Source of the DNA: Rhodalgimonas zhirmunskyi | GTDB lineage: Bacteria > Pseudomonadota > Alphaproteobacteria > Rhodobacterales > Rhodobacteraceae | DNA: 64,000 nucleotides | Assembly: GCA_030848925.1 (NCBI GenBank) | Contig: JANFFA010000002.1 | Coordinates: 62,001 to 126,000 of the forward strand | Reading direction: 5' to 3' | Shown here: in pieces, positions 24,963 through 34,268 of the stretch | How positions within the stretch are numbered: position 1 is the first letter of the stretch | Layout of the letters: every line of letters begins with the position of its first letter | Notes under the pieces: model-generated | The model's database searches: none | Seen by the model: only the letters and a program-made list of their open reading frames with translations | What the model was told of the DNA's origin: nothing | Made by a program: the position numbers and the translations under genes

Positions 24963-25615
24963 GCAACAATAAACGTAGTCCCGAAAATGGCCAATCAGAT
25001 AAACCATGTAGGCCGCAAAAGCGCCGAGTAAGGCCATGTCGCGGGACTCTCATCGCCATATCATCATTGCTGATAGGCTCCTCATTTATCCGGATCGGCG
25101 ACGATGCAGGGCGCGTTATCGCCGCACAAATCTCTGAGAGAGCGGGCACTGAGACCAGCAAAGCAGAAGGACTGGAACAAACAACTTCTGACGACTGCAT
25201 CCCTCAGGCCGATATTGTAGCCATGCTTACCGCGTTCAAAGAGCGAGAAGCACTCCTCGCAGCGAAAGAAGCCAAATTCAATTCCAGAGCCAAGGCCCTT
25301 GAACTGGTCGATCAGCAAATCACCAAAAGAATGACCGAACTGAAAAGTGCTGAGGATGAACTAAGAAACACCCTCGCCTTGGCTGATGCCGCCGCTGAAA
25401 AGGATATCGAGCGCCTGACAACCGTGTACGAAAGCATGAAACCGAAAGACGCGGCTGTCTTGTTTGAACAAATGGATCCGGCTTTTTCAGCTGGGTTTCT
25501 AGGACGAATGGAACCAGGTGCAGCAGCACAGATCATGACGGGCCTAAGCCCAACGACAGCTTATACGATCAGTGCAATACTGGCCGGTCGCAATGCGAAC
25601 GTTCCCACGAAATAG
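24959..25615 (+). CDS. motE: MotE-type stator-associated protein
   Basis: MotE family proteins act as periplasmic partners of the stator in alphaproteobacteria. The 218-residue protein has a basic N-terminus, one membrane segment (about 28-48) or signal anchor, a long coiled coil (about 82-145; EAKFNSRAKALELVDQQITK, MTELKSAEDELRNTLALADA) and the C-terminal MgtE_N-like block (YESMKPKDAAVLFEQMDPAF, GRMEPGAAAQIMTGLSP) that defines the family. Its ATG overlaps the preceding stop; motA follows 75 bases after its end. Confidence 0.87.
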   Translation: MSNNKRSPENGQSDKPCRPQKRRVRPCRGTLIAISSLLIGSSFIRIGDDAGRVIAAQISERAGTETSKAEGLEQTTSDDCIPQADIVAMLTAFKEREALLAAKEAKFNSRAKALELVDQQITKRMTELKSAEDELRNTLALADAAAEKDIERLTTVYESMKPKDAAVLFEQMDPAFSAGFLGRMEPGAAAQIMTGLSPTTAYTISAILAGRNANVPTK

Positions 25616-25690
25616 ACAGCCTGAAATCAGAGCTTTTTTAACACACACCTGACAGAGTTCAGATATCAGGAAGCAGAGGTCACCGGAGAA

Positions 25691-26560
25691 ATGATAGGTT
25701 TTGTTGGCATTGCCGTAATATTCATCATGGTTTTTGGCGGCTATATTTTGGCGGGCGGCAAACTCGGCATAATTATGAAAGCGTTGCCATTCGAACTGAT
25801 GATGATTGGAGGCGCGGCCATTGGAGCGTTCCTAATTTCCAATGACATTCCTGCCGTCAAACACACACTTAAAGATGTGGGCAAAGTATTTAAAGGACCA
25901 AAATGGAAACACGATGACTATCGTGATCTGCTTTGTCTCTTGTTTGAGTTGATCCGGCTTGCCCGTTCGAATCCGGTTGCTATTGAGGAACATATCGAAG
26001 TGCCGGAAGAGAGCACGATTTTCTCAAAATATCCAAAAATTTTGAGTGATCGAGAAGCGGTCAACCTAATCGCAGATACCATGCGCTCCGCGTCTATGAA
26101 CTATGATGATCCGCATCAAGTGGAAGAAGTGCTCGACAAGCGCATGGAAGCCAATCTCCACCATGCACTTCATTCATCTCATGCACTGCAGAGTATGGCC
26201 GATGGTCTTCCTGCTCTGGGAATCGTTGCCGCAGTCCTTGGTGTAATCAAGACGATGGGGGCGATTGATCAACCCCCCGAAGTTCTAGGGAAAATGATTG
26301 GGGGCGCCCTTGTTGGAACATTTCTCGGCGTATTCCTTGCCTATGGGCTTGTAGGGCCGTTCTCTGCGAAAGTTAAAGCCGTTATCGAAGAGGACAGTCA
26401 CTTTTACCACCTCATCCGCGAAGTCCTGATCGCGAACCTTCATAATCACGCAACCAATATCTGTATTGAGGTCGGTCGACAGAATACCCCATCACACTGT
26501 CGACCAAGCTTCGGCGAACTGGAGGAAGCCCTCAAGATCGTAAAACAGGAGGCGGCATGA
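25691..26560 (+). CDS. motA: Flagellar motor stator protein MotA
   Basis: MotA makes the ion channel ring of the stator with MotB. The 289-residue protein has four membrane segments: about 1-22 (GFVGIAVIFIMVFGGYILAG), 34-52, 170-190 (MADGLPALGIVAAVLGVIK) and 200-222, with the family blocks PFELMMIGGAAIGAFLISN and a large cytoplasmic loop (about 60-165). Conserved Pro in the third segment (GLPALGIVAAVLGVIKTMG) is present. Its stop overlaps the start of a large secreted protein gene. MotB lies 18 kb away and is read separately. Confidence 0.95.
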   Translation: MIGFVGIAVIFIMVFGGYILAGGKLGIIMKALPFELMMIGGAAIGAFLISNDIPAVKHTLKDVGKVFKGPKWKHDDYRDLLCLLFELIRLARSNPVAIEEHIEVPEESTIFSKYPKILSDREAVNLIADTMRSASMNYDDPHQVEEVLDKRMEANLHHALHSSHALQSMADGLPALGIVAAVLGVIKTMGAIDQPPEVLGKMIGGALVGTFLGVFLAYGLVGPFSAKVKAVIEEDSHFYHLIREVLIANLHNHATNICIEVGRQNTPSHCRPSFGELEEALKIVKQEAA

Positions 26561-28989
26561 CGCTTCGAGCTAAGTTCGCGTTAGCACTTTATACGTTCTT
26601 GATTGGCACGGCTCAACATGCTGCGGCCGTTGAAATACCTGTGCGGGCAGCTGAGCATGAAGGTTTTACTCGTGTAGTGCTCGATTTGCCTCACTCAGTG
26701 CTTTGGCGCGTCGAATCTTTGAAAGACCGACGACGTATAGAACTTGATGGGATCGACCCTGAGTTCAACCTAAAGAACAGCTTTCGCAGGATCACAACTG
26801 ATCGTGTGCTCAGCCTTTCTATGTCGCCAGATAGAAAAGGGTTAGACATCTTTCTTAACTGTGAGTGCGAGGTCGAGACATTCTTGCATGACAACAGAAT
26901 GCTTGTAATCGATATCAAGTCCAGTTCGCCGTCTTCATCAAAAATCAGTAGTGTCACGAGCGCAAAACCGGCAAACTTAGAGTTTGCGCCGGCTTATCCG
27001 AATACATTCCAGCGCCGATTTAGGTTTCCGTTCGAAACCCGCAATGCCCCCTCTCCGGGCCTTGAAATAGACCTTACTTCGACCTCCTCTCAGACGCAGG
27101 AAGTATCCGAAAAATCGGGTTCTTCTTCCGAAGAAAAATTCTCAGGATCGAAGGATGAAACCTCCCCTGGCATGAAGCTCAATACCCTCACTGAAGGCGA
27201 GTTGCCGTTCGTCCAGAATAAGCCCGATGTTGCGGAAACACTTCGCCTTTCATTGGCAGAAAAGCATCTCGCGGAACAGTTGGGGCGTGCAGCGACTCAA
27301 GGTCTAGTCAAGCCGAAGACGCAGTCGAACCTACCTCGTCCTTATCCAAAAGAGCCGAATGGTGAGGATTCAATACTCCCCATCGGCACCCAGCCCAATG
27401 GACAGCCCAAAACCTTCAAACAACCTGATATCAACGTGCGCGCCACAACGAGCGCTGATACAGCATTTCTTGCGTTCGCGAATGCGGCCAAGCCAGCGCG
27501 CGATGGGAACACTTGTCTAAAGGATGGTGAATTAGCAATTGAAACCTGGGGAGAAGAAGGTCAATTCGCGTCCGGAATTGGGCGCCTTAGACGTTTGCTC
27601 TCAGAAGAGTTCGATCGCACAAATACCGAAATCGCGACGCGTCTTGCCAAAAGTTATCTATACTATGGTTTCGGCGCCGAAGCGCGGCGCGCACTGGAGC
27701 AAAGCGCCCTCTCTGGTCCCGAAGCCTTGCGGCTCATGGCGATGTCAGATGTACTAGAATTCGGATACGCGCAGAACCCAACTATCTTTAACGACCAATA
27801 TGATTGCGACGGTAATGCTGCTCTTTGGGCCGTCCTTAGCAAATCAGTTTTGCCCTCCAACACCACACCAGACGTCAAGGCTATAGCGAGAGCGATAAAC
27901 TCAATGCCGCCAAGGTTAAGGCAATTGCTCGGCCCAATTGCTAGTGATCGACTGATCGGCTCAGGATATGACGAGGCTGCTGCGCAAATCCTCAAGTTAG
28001 TTGAGCGTGGAATGTCAAACCGTGATTCAGCATATGAGATGGCAAATGCCAAATTGAAGCTCGCGGAAGGCGAGGCGAAATCTGCTGAACAGTCACTTAA
28101 TACCGTAGTCAATTCTAATTCGGCGCTTTCCCCCAAAGCTTTAATCGATCTGGTTGACACAAGGTTGAAGCAAAATATCGCAATAGATACTGAGCTTTCA
28201 GACCTGATTTCCGCTTATGCACAAGAATATCGGCGCGGCAACCTTGGCGCTGAGCTGCAGCGCGTGCATATCCTTGCATTGTCCGCAACTGGCAAGTTTG
28301 AAGAAGCGTTAGAGACGATGGAGGAGTTCACTAAAACTGCGCCCCCCGATTCTGGCAAACGATTACGAAGCCACGCGATGGAGGCATTGGCGGTCGATGC
28401 CGACGACGTTACTTTCTTGAAGTACGCCGTAGCCACTGATGCTTCAGGGCATAGAGAGCTAGACCCCGCTGCGGGGAATGCTGTGGCACAGCGACTGATA
28501 GGCCTAGGATTTCCAAGTGAAGCGAGAGCCTACCTAAGGGACGACGTTTCCATTCCATTCAAGAAACCTCGTGCCCTTCTCCGTGCGCGCGCCGCGCTCG
28601 CCACGGATAGACCGGCGCTTGCCGAAGCCGAGTTAATCGGTGTTGATGGCGAAGAGTCTGATCTGATCCGCGCCCAAGCACGAAGTGAGATCGGAGATCA
28701 CAGCGCCGCCGCCCGAATGTTTTCGGAACTTAGTAAGAAGACATCAGCGGCGGAACAAGCTTGGCTCGCTTCAAATTGGGACGAGCTAAAGCAAGCCGAC
28801 CCATTACTATGGCAGGATATCACTAGCTTGATTGAGGAAGGCCCAACCGGTGTCTCAGAGCCCTTGCCCTCAGAAGGTCCATTGGCTCGGGATCGTGCGC
28901 TGCTTGAAAAAAGCGCGTCAGCGCGGCGTGCCATGGACAGTTTGCTCGCCCGCGTAGCTCTTGAACCCGGTCCCAAGGCGTCAGAATAG
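26557..28989 (+). CDS. Large periplasmic helical-repeat protein of the motor locus
   Basis: I do not recognise this 810-residue protein by name. It has a signal peptide (about 1-24, ending HAAAV), an AMIN-like beta domain (about 26-120: VLDLPHSVLWRVESLKDRRR, IELDGIDPEFNLK), a low-complexity Ser/Pro/Glu linker (about 120-330) and a helical repeat part (about 330-790) with TPR-like helix pairs (LAKSYLYYGFGAEARRALEQ, ALSATGKFEEALETMEEF, RARAALATDRPALAEAELIG). ATG overlaps the motA stop. In rhizobia the periplasmic stator helper MotC follows motA/motB; this could do a similar job, but that is inference from position. Confidence 0.85.
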   Translation: MTLRAKFALALYTFLIGTAQHAAAVEIPVRAAEHEGFTRVVLDLPHSVLWRVESLKDRRRIELDGIDPEFNLKNSFRRITTDRVLSLSMSPDRKGLDIFLNCECEVETFLHDNRMLVIDIKSSSPSSSKISSVTSAKPANLEFAPAYPNTFQRRFRFPFETRNAPSPGLEIDLTSTSSQTQEVSEKSGSSSEEKFSGSKDETSPGMKLNTLTEGELPFVQNKPDVAETLRLSLAEKHLAEQLGRAATQGLVKPKTQSNLPRPYPKEPNGEDSILPIGTQPNGQPKTFKQPDINVRATTSADTAFLAFANAAKPARDGNTCLKDGELAIETWGEEGQFASGIGRLRRLLSEEFDRTNTEIATRLAKSYLYYGFGAEARRALEQSALSGPEALRLMAMSDVLEFGYAQNPTIFNDQYDCDGNAALWAVLSKSVLPSNTTPDVKAIARAINSMPPRLRQLLGPIASDRLIGSGYDEAAAQILKLVERGMSNRDSAYEMANAKLKLAEGEAKSAEQSLNTVVNSNSALSPKALIDLVDTRLKQNIAIDTELSDLISAYAQEYRRGNLGAELQRVHILALSATGKFEEALETMEEFTKTAPPDSGKRLRSHAMEALAVDADDVTFLKYAVATDASGHRELDPAAGNAVAQRLIGLGFPSEARAYLRDDVSIPFKKPRALLRARAALATDRPALAEAELIGVDGEESDLIRAQARSEIGDHSAAARMFSELSKKTSAAEQAWLASNWDELKQADPLLWQDITSLIEEGPTGVSEPLPSEGPLARDRALLEKSASARRAMDSLLARVALEPGPKASE

Positions 28990-29079
28990 CGCCGCGAATT
29001 TGGCCTCCAATCACATATTGTAAACCTTTCTGCCATACGGTTCTAAAACCACTGCCAGAAGGCAAAAGAAAGGTTCGTG

Positions 29080-29838
29080 ATGTTGACCGTCGAGGTGTTG
29101 ACCAATCGCTCTGCATTATGTCCCAATCGCTTCAAATTTCTTTTCTTCTTATATTCATTTTTTTCGTTCCTATGCACTCTGCCGGATAATGCATTTGCCC
29201 AAGTTTACACTCGAAATCCGCAAGAAGTTTGCGACCAAGCAGCACAGATTGCGGCTGATAGATCTGGAGTTCCGGTTACAGTCCTGCAAGCCATCACGCG
29301 AACTGAAACGGGCCGCAAACGAAATGGGCATTTTGGACCCTGGCCTTGGACAGTGAACATGGAGGGCAGAGGTGTCTGGTTTGATTCACTCGATGAAGCC
29401 CGCGCCTATGTGTTCAAGAATTTCAAACGTGGCGCGCGAAGCTTTGACATCGGCTGCTTCCAGATCAACTACAAATGGCACCACCAGAACTTCTCATCCA
29501 TAGACGAGATGTTCGACCCGCAAGAAAACGCGAACTACGCCGCGCTTTTTCTCAAATCATTGTACAAAGAGTTGGGGGATTGGTCAGAAGCAGCCGGTGC
29601 CTATCACTCGCGCACACCGAAACATGCCAATCGCTATCGCCAAATCTTCGAAAAGCACCGTGCAAAAGCTCCGGGTGAGATCCAACTCGCAACTACGGCC
29701 TCACCTGCCGCGCCGACACGCAAGAACGCCTTTCCTTTGCTGAAGGGTGAAAGCTCAGCCCAGCTAGGATCCCTGATGCCAATCGGAACGAGCGTCATAC
29801 ACGGACGGTTCATTCAACTTGCTGACAGCAAAGAGTAG
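29080..29838 (+). CDS. Lytic transglycosylase (SLT) for flagellar assembly
   Basis: Cuts peptidoglycan so the rod can pass. 252 residues from ATG 29080 (a GTG at 29077 is also possible). A hydrophobic N-terminal signal (about 16-42; LFFLYSFFSFLCT, cut after NAFAQ) precedes an SLT domain (about 50-190): the catalytic Glu is in QAITRTETGRKR, followed by DIGCFQINYKWHH and AAGAYHSRTPKHANRY. In other bacteria this activity is fused to the rod-binding part in FlgJ; here the rod-binding part is a separate gene at 45.0 kb. Located between the large repeat protein and flhA. Confidence 0.9.
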   Translation: MLTVEVLTNRSALCPNRFKFLFFLYSFFSFLCTLPDNAFAQVYTRNPQEVCDQAAQIAADRSGVPVTVLQAITRTETGRKRNGHFGPWPWTVNMEGRGVWFDSLDEARAYVFKNFKRGARSFDIGCFQINYKWHHQNFSSIDEMFDPQENANYAALFLKSLYKELGDWSEAAGAYHSRTPKHANRYRQIFEKHRAKAPGEIQLATTASPAAPTRKNAFPLLKGESSAQLGSLMPIGTSVIHGRFIQLADSKE

Positions 29839-29845
29839 AAGCTCA

Positions 29846-31927
29846 ATGACGATACGTTCAATTTTTCAACCAACTATCCTTCTCGCTCTAGCGCTTATGT
29901 CAATAATCGTAATGATGATCCTACCGATGCCGGCTTGGGTCCTTGACATCGGATTGGCCACGTCATTCGCGCTAGCGATTTTGATCTTCACCGTTACGCT
30001 ATTTATCGAGAAGCCACTCGATTTCTCATCGTTCCCGACAATCCTTCTGACCTCTTTGATGTTGCGGTTGTCACTCAACATCTCTTCAACAAAGCTGATC
30101 ATTGGGCAGGGTCATACGGGCACATCAGCGGCTGGTGATGTGATCCAAGGCTTTGCTAACTTTGTTATGTCGGGAAGCGTCTTTCTGGGTCTAGTTGTCT
30201 TCGGCGTTTTGCTAATCGTCAACTTCATGGTGATCACGAAGGGTGCAGCCCGCATGGCAGAGGTCGGAGCGCGATTTGCGCTCGACGGAATGCCCGGCAA
30301 GCAACTTGCAATCGATGCCGACATGTCAGCCGGGGCGATCGATCACGCTGAGGCCAAAGAGCGTCGAGAACGCGAACAACAGGAAACGACCTTCTTCGGC
30401 TCTTTGGACGGCGCATCCAAGTTCGTAAAGGGTGATGCCGTCGCTGGATTGCTAATCACTTTACTCAATCTCGTCATGGGCTTGGCCATGGGCGTCGTTG
30501 TCCATGGGATGGCATTTGGGGACGCATTTACAACTTACGCAATTCTTACGGTCGGCGACGGCCTTGTCACTCAGATACCTGCTGTCATCATCTCCATCGC
30601 TTCTGCGCTCCTGCTCGCACGCGGAGGGGCACAGGGCGCGACCGATCTGACACTGCTTCGCCAATTGGGAAAGTATCCACCTGCACTAGCTACTGTCGCT
30701 ATCCTGATGCTCGTCTTCGGCATTGTGCCGGGATTGCCGTTCCTTCCCTTTGTAGCCGGCGGCGCCGTACTTGCCGCCGCGGCGTGGTTGATAAAGCGAA
30801 AGACCGACTCCACCGACGACGATCATTCCGACACAAGCGGTACAAATATACCGCAAACGCAAAAGCCAATGGGCGACATTCTCGATCTCGACGATATTCA
30901 CGTCGAGTTTGCACCAGATCTCATCAACATGGTGCTCGATCCTGGCACGGGCTTGGAAGCGCGCATCACGAACATGCGGATGCATGTAGCAACCGTTTAC
31001 GGGCTGATCCTACCTGAGATTCGCCTCACAGATGAACCCGCTCTACCGGCAGGAAGCTATGTCGTACGAATTCATGGGGTGGAGCAGGCACGGGCCCGCT
31101 TGCACCCTAATCAGATACTGGCATTGAAACCGGAAGAGAGAGCCACCTCTCTACCACCTGGGGACGATGTAGAAGAACCTGTTTACGGTGCTCCAGCACG
31201 TTGGATCGATACTGCAGCGCGCGAAACCGCGGCACTTGGCGGCGTTACAATTGTTACCCCGACCGAAGTCTTGGCAACGCATCTATTGGAAGTGGTCAAA
31301 CGCAATTTTCCGAGGCTGCTTACGATGAAAGCACTTCGCCGCATTCTCGATGAACTCGTTAACCTTTCAGACCCTGCTCGAGCCGAGGCAAACCGCAAAC
31401 TGCTGGATGAGTTGATCCCTGACAAGGTACCGCTCGATTTACTGCATACGGTGCTTCGTCTGCTCCTCGATGAACAAGTCTCCATCCGCAACTTGCCACT
31501 GATCCTCGAAGCTATTGCAGAATCCCGCGCCTTTCACACGCAAGCAGATGCTATCTGCGAGTATGTCCGCCAACGCATAGGTTTCCAGCTTGTCGCCGAA
31601 ATGAAACGCGAAGACGGAACAATCCCTCTCATCCAGCTCGCCCCTGAATGGGAAGACACCTTTGCGACCCATCAGATAGATGGCGAGAGAGGCGGGTTGG
31701 ACGTGGCGCTTCCTCCTGATCTTTTCAACCAACTCACAGCCGCCCTCTCGGAGAAGATTACAGCTGCCGCTGATCAGGGTATTTTTCCTGCAGTCGTCAC
31801 GTCCACACGCCGGCGCCGTTTTCTCCGAACGGTGATGCGAGCAAAGGCGATTAGCAATCCTGTACTCTCTTTCGAGGAGATCGGCCTCGAGGCTCGCCCC
31901 TCACTCGTCGGTGTGATCGCAGCGTGA
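29846..31927 (+). CDS. flhA: Flagellar export gate protein FlhA
   Basis: FlhA is the largest gate component and a docking platform for chaperone-substrate complexes. 693 residues from ATG 29846 (an upstream in-frame start at 29819 would lie inside the transglycosylase gene). Eight membrane segments lie in about 1-320, with the FHIPEP-type motif LMLRLSLNISSTKLI and KGAARMAEVGARFALDGMPGK just after. The cytoplasmic C-domain includes DLINMVLDPGTGLEARITNM and RLLLDEQVSIRNLPLILEAI. Its TGA overlaps the fliR GTG start. Confidence 0.97.
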   Translation: MTIRSIFQPTILLALALMSIIVMMILPMPAWVLDIGLATSFALAILIFTVTLFIEKPLDFSSFPTILLTSLMLRLSLNISSTKLIIGQGHTGTSAAGDVIQGFANFVMSGSVFLGLVVFGVLLIVNFMVITKGAARMAEVGARFALDGMPGKQLAIDADMSAGAIDHAEAKERREREQQETTFFGSLDGASKFVKGDAVAGLLITLLNLVMGLAMGVVVHGMAFGDAFTTYAILTVGDGLVTQIPAVIISIASALLLARGGAQGATDLTLLRQLGKYPPALATVAILMLVFGIVPGLPFLPFVAGGAVLAAAAWLIKRKTDSTDDDHSDTSGTNIPQTQKPMGDILDLDDIHVEFAPDLINMVLDPGTGLEARITNMRMHVATVYGLILPEIRLTDEPALPAGSYVVRIHGVEQARARLHPNQILALKPEERATSLPPGDDVEEPVYGAPARWIDTAARETAALGGVTIVTPTEVLATHLLEVVKRNFPRLLTMKALRRILDELVNLSDPARAEANRKLLDELIPDKVPLDLLHTVLRLLLDEQVSIRNLPLILEAIAESRAFHTQADAICEYVRQRIGFQLVAEMKREDGTIPLIQLAPEWEDTFATHQIDGERGGLDVALPPDLFNQLTAALSEKITAAADQGIFPAVVTSTRRRRFLRTVMRAKAISNPVLSFEEIGLEARPSLVGVIAA

Positions 31928-32697
31928 CGGGCGACTTGGCAGCCCTGTTCGGCCTGAGTCAACAATTCCTATGGCATGGGTTTGCTGTATTCCTGAGAGT
32001 CGGTGCAATTGTAGCGCTCTTGCCAGCATTCGGCGAGGAGAGCGTTCCAATGCGCATCAAGCTTGTCCTTGCGGTCTCATTCACAGCGATCGTGGCCCCT
32101 GCCGCGCCTACTCCACCGGCAGAACCAGAGGCCTTGCAGGTGACATGGCTCATACTATCAGAGACCGTGATAGGACTGCTGATCGGCATCGGTATCAGAA
32201 TGTTTGTACTCGCCCTGCAAATGGCCGGCTCTATCGCGGCTCAAGCCACATCCCTTTCGCAAATTCTTGGCTCTGCAGGGGCCGAACCCATGCCAGCCAT
32301 AGGACATATTCTGGTTATTTCAGGACTTGCCCTCGCGGTAACTCTGGGACTTCACGTCCGCGCAGCACAACTCATGATCTGGTCTTACCAAACATTCCCG
32401 ATGGGGGTTCTTCCACAACCTGCTGACGTGTCGAAATGGGGAATTCAACAGATATCAGGCGCGTTTTCCCTGAGCTTTGCGCTCGCGGCTCCATTTGTAA
32501 TTATTTCATTTTTGTACAATCTCACACTTGGCGTCATCAATCGTGCCATGCCTCAACTCATGGTCGCCTTCGTTGGCGCCCCAGTGATTACAGCAGGTGG
32601 CCTCACCTTACTGTTTGCACTGTCGCCCCTTATGCTCTCACATTGGCATGAAGCCTTCGCGGTATTTCTGGCCCGACCTTTCGGAGGACCTCCGTGA
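31924..32697 (+). CDS. fliR: Flagellar export gate protein FliR
   Basis: FliR caps the export gate with FliP and FliQ. The 257-residue membrane protein starts at GTG 31924, overlapping the flhA stop (GTGA). It has about six membrane segments: FLRVGAIVALLPAFGEESVP, then VTWLILSETVIGLLIGIGIR, AGSIAAQATSLSQILGSAG, and the C-terminal NRAMPQLMVAFVGAPVITAG block that is diagnostic of FliR. Its stop overlaps the flhB start. Confidence 0.94.
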   Translation: MTGDLAALFGLSQQFLWHGFAVFLRVGAIVALLPAFGEESVPMRIKLVLAVSFTAIVAPAAPTPPAEPEALQVTWLILSETVIGLLIGIGIRMFVLALQMAGSIAAQATSLSQILGSAGAEPMPAIGHILVISGLALAVTLGLHVRAAQLMIWSYQTFPMGVLPQPADVSKWGIQQISGAFSLSFALAAPFVIISFLYNLTLGVINRAMPQLMVAFVGAPVITAGGLTLLFALSPLMLSHWHEAFAVFLARPFGGPP

Positions 32698-33779
32698 GCG
32701 AACAAGGCGACGAAACCGACAAGAAACATGATCCCACCCAAAAGAAGCTGGATGAGGCTCGGAAAAAGGGTGACATCCCTAAATCAAACGATCTTCTGGT
32801 CGCCGCAAGCTACTTTGGTTTGCTGATCTGCGTCCTTATGGCAGGTGCGGGTTCGATAGAAACCCTCGGCGCAGCCATGGTCACAATGATTGACCAGTCG
32901 AGTGCACTTGCACCTGAAATTTTTAATGGAGATGCTCGCGCCCTTTTGGGAAGCATCTTATCCGAGGTTGGGCTGAGTATGATGCCATGGTTCATCATCC
33001 CAGCGCTCCTCGTCATTGCCACTCTAGTCGCCCAGCGTGGAATTACCTTCGCAGGCAGCAAGCTCCACTTCAAAGCATCGAGAATTTCTCCAATTTCGAA
33101 CGCAAAGAATAAGTATGGTCGGAATGGTATTTTCGAGTTCAGCAAGAGCTTCATCAAGCTCCTTGTATATTCGGGGGTCTTGGCTCTTTTCATACGCGCC
33201 CGGCTTGCAGAAATGGCCGCGGCCGCCATGGGAGAACCAGTACTTTCGATCGGCCTGCTGGTCGAAGTTGCCACCGAATTCCTATTCGTCGCCTTCCTAG
33301 TCGCCCTTGTGATTGGTGCCTTGGACTTTTTGTGGCAACGCGCCGAGCACATTCGCAAGAATCGCATGTCCGACAAAGAGATGCGCGACGAACATAAGGA
33401 GGTCGAGGGCGACCCTCACATGAAGCAACTGCGCAGGCAGCGGGCGCAAGAAATCGCTTTCTCGCAGATGATGGGCAACATCCCAAAGGCCGACGTGATC
33501 ATCACCAATCCGACACACTACGCCGTTGCACTAAAATGGTCGCGCGAGAAGCACGCCGCTCCCGAATGCATCGCCAAAGGTGTCGACGAAATAGCCGCAA
33601 GAATACGAGAAGAAGCACAGAGACACGGCATACCCATGCGACAAGATCCACCCACAGCTCGTGCGATATATGCCAGCGTCGAAATTGGCCAAGAGGTAAA
33701 ACCGGAAAACTACATGGCAGTCGCTGCTGCCATTCGGTTCGCAGATGCCATGCGCAAACGTAGTTCGTGGAAAAGATAG
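32694..33779 (+). CDS. flhB: Flagellar export switch protein FlhB
   Basis: FlhB switches the export machine from hook to filament substrates by self-cleavage. The 361-residue protein starts at GTG 32694 (overlap with fliR). It has the charged N-terminal block KKHDPTQKKLDEARKKGDIP, four membrane segments (about 36-57, 94-114, 150-172, 188-208), and the cleavage site Asn272-Pro273-Thr274-His275 (ITNPTHYAVALKWSREK). The C-domain ends with DPPTARAIYASVEIGQEV. All typical features are intact. Confidence 0.96.
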   Translation: MSEQGDETDKKHDPTQKKLDEARKKGDIPKSNDLLVAASYFGLLICVLMAGAGSIETLGAAMVTMIDQSSALAPEIFNGDARALLGSILSEVGLSMMPWFIIPALLVIATLVAQRGITFAGSKLHFKASRISPISNAKNKYGRNGIFEFSKSFIKLLVYSGVLALFIRARLAEMAAAAMGEPVLSIGLLVEVATEFLFVAFLVALVIGALDFLWQRAEHIRKNRMSDKEMRDEHKEVEGDPHMKQLRRQRAQEIAFSQMMGNIPKADVIITNPTHYAVALKWSREKHAAPECIAKGVDEIAARIREEAQRHGIPMRQDPPTARAIYASVEIGQEVKPENYMAVAAAIRFADAMRKRSSWKR

Positions 33780-33789
33780 GTTTGAACCA

Positions 33790-34236
33790 ATGAAAAGCGA
33801 CGAACTTGAAAGTCTGCGCACCATAACGGAAACAGCCTACCGCGCGGATCTCGCGCATCTGAACCGCATCGCAACCGAAGAGGCGCAAATTCAAATGGAG
33901 ATCGTCGCACTTATCGACGACGTCGCCAGAGCAGATGGACAAGAGGCGCTCTCTTCCATGCCTCTGCGGCACATTGGCGGCGACATTCTCTGGCGTGGCT
34001 GGGTGGGACGGAAACGGGCGCAACTCAATATCCGCCTGGCTACGACCCGCGCTCAAAAAGAGCAGGCGCTAAGCTCACTCAAAAAGTCGTTCGGGAAAAT
34101 GAAAGTGGTCGAGGATTTGTGCGATCGTGAACGCATTCGCATCAAACGACAGGAAGAGCAGCGACAGTTGCAAAACGATCAAGAACAGATGATCATTTCT
34201 GCGGGCATCGCAAAAATCAAATCCAATTTCTGCTAA
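33790..34236 (+). CDS. FliJ-like coiled-coil export protein
   Basis: 148 residues from ATG 33790. The protein is charged and almost entirely helical (about 1-140; ETAYRADLAHLNRIATEEAQ, DRERIRIKRQEEQRQLQNDQ), with no signal peptide or membrane segment. FliJ, a coiled-coil chaperone that links FliI to the export gate, has this shape and size (about 147 residues) and usually lies in such clusters; no other FliJ candidate is in the window. Sequence conservation of FliJ is poor, so the name is a proposal. It is last in the plus-strand block starting at fliL. Confidence 0.62.
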   Translation: MKSDELESLRTITETAYRADLAHLNRIATEEAQIQMEIVALIDDVARADGQEALSSMPLRHIGGDILWRGWVGRKRAQLNIRLATTRAQKEQALSSLKKSFGKMKVVEDLCDRERIRIKRQEEQRQLQNDQEQMIISAGIAKIKSNFC

Positions 34237-34268
34237 CAAAATACGCAGGCTAGAATCCAATTTCACGC

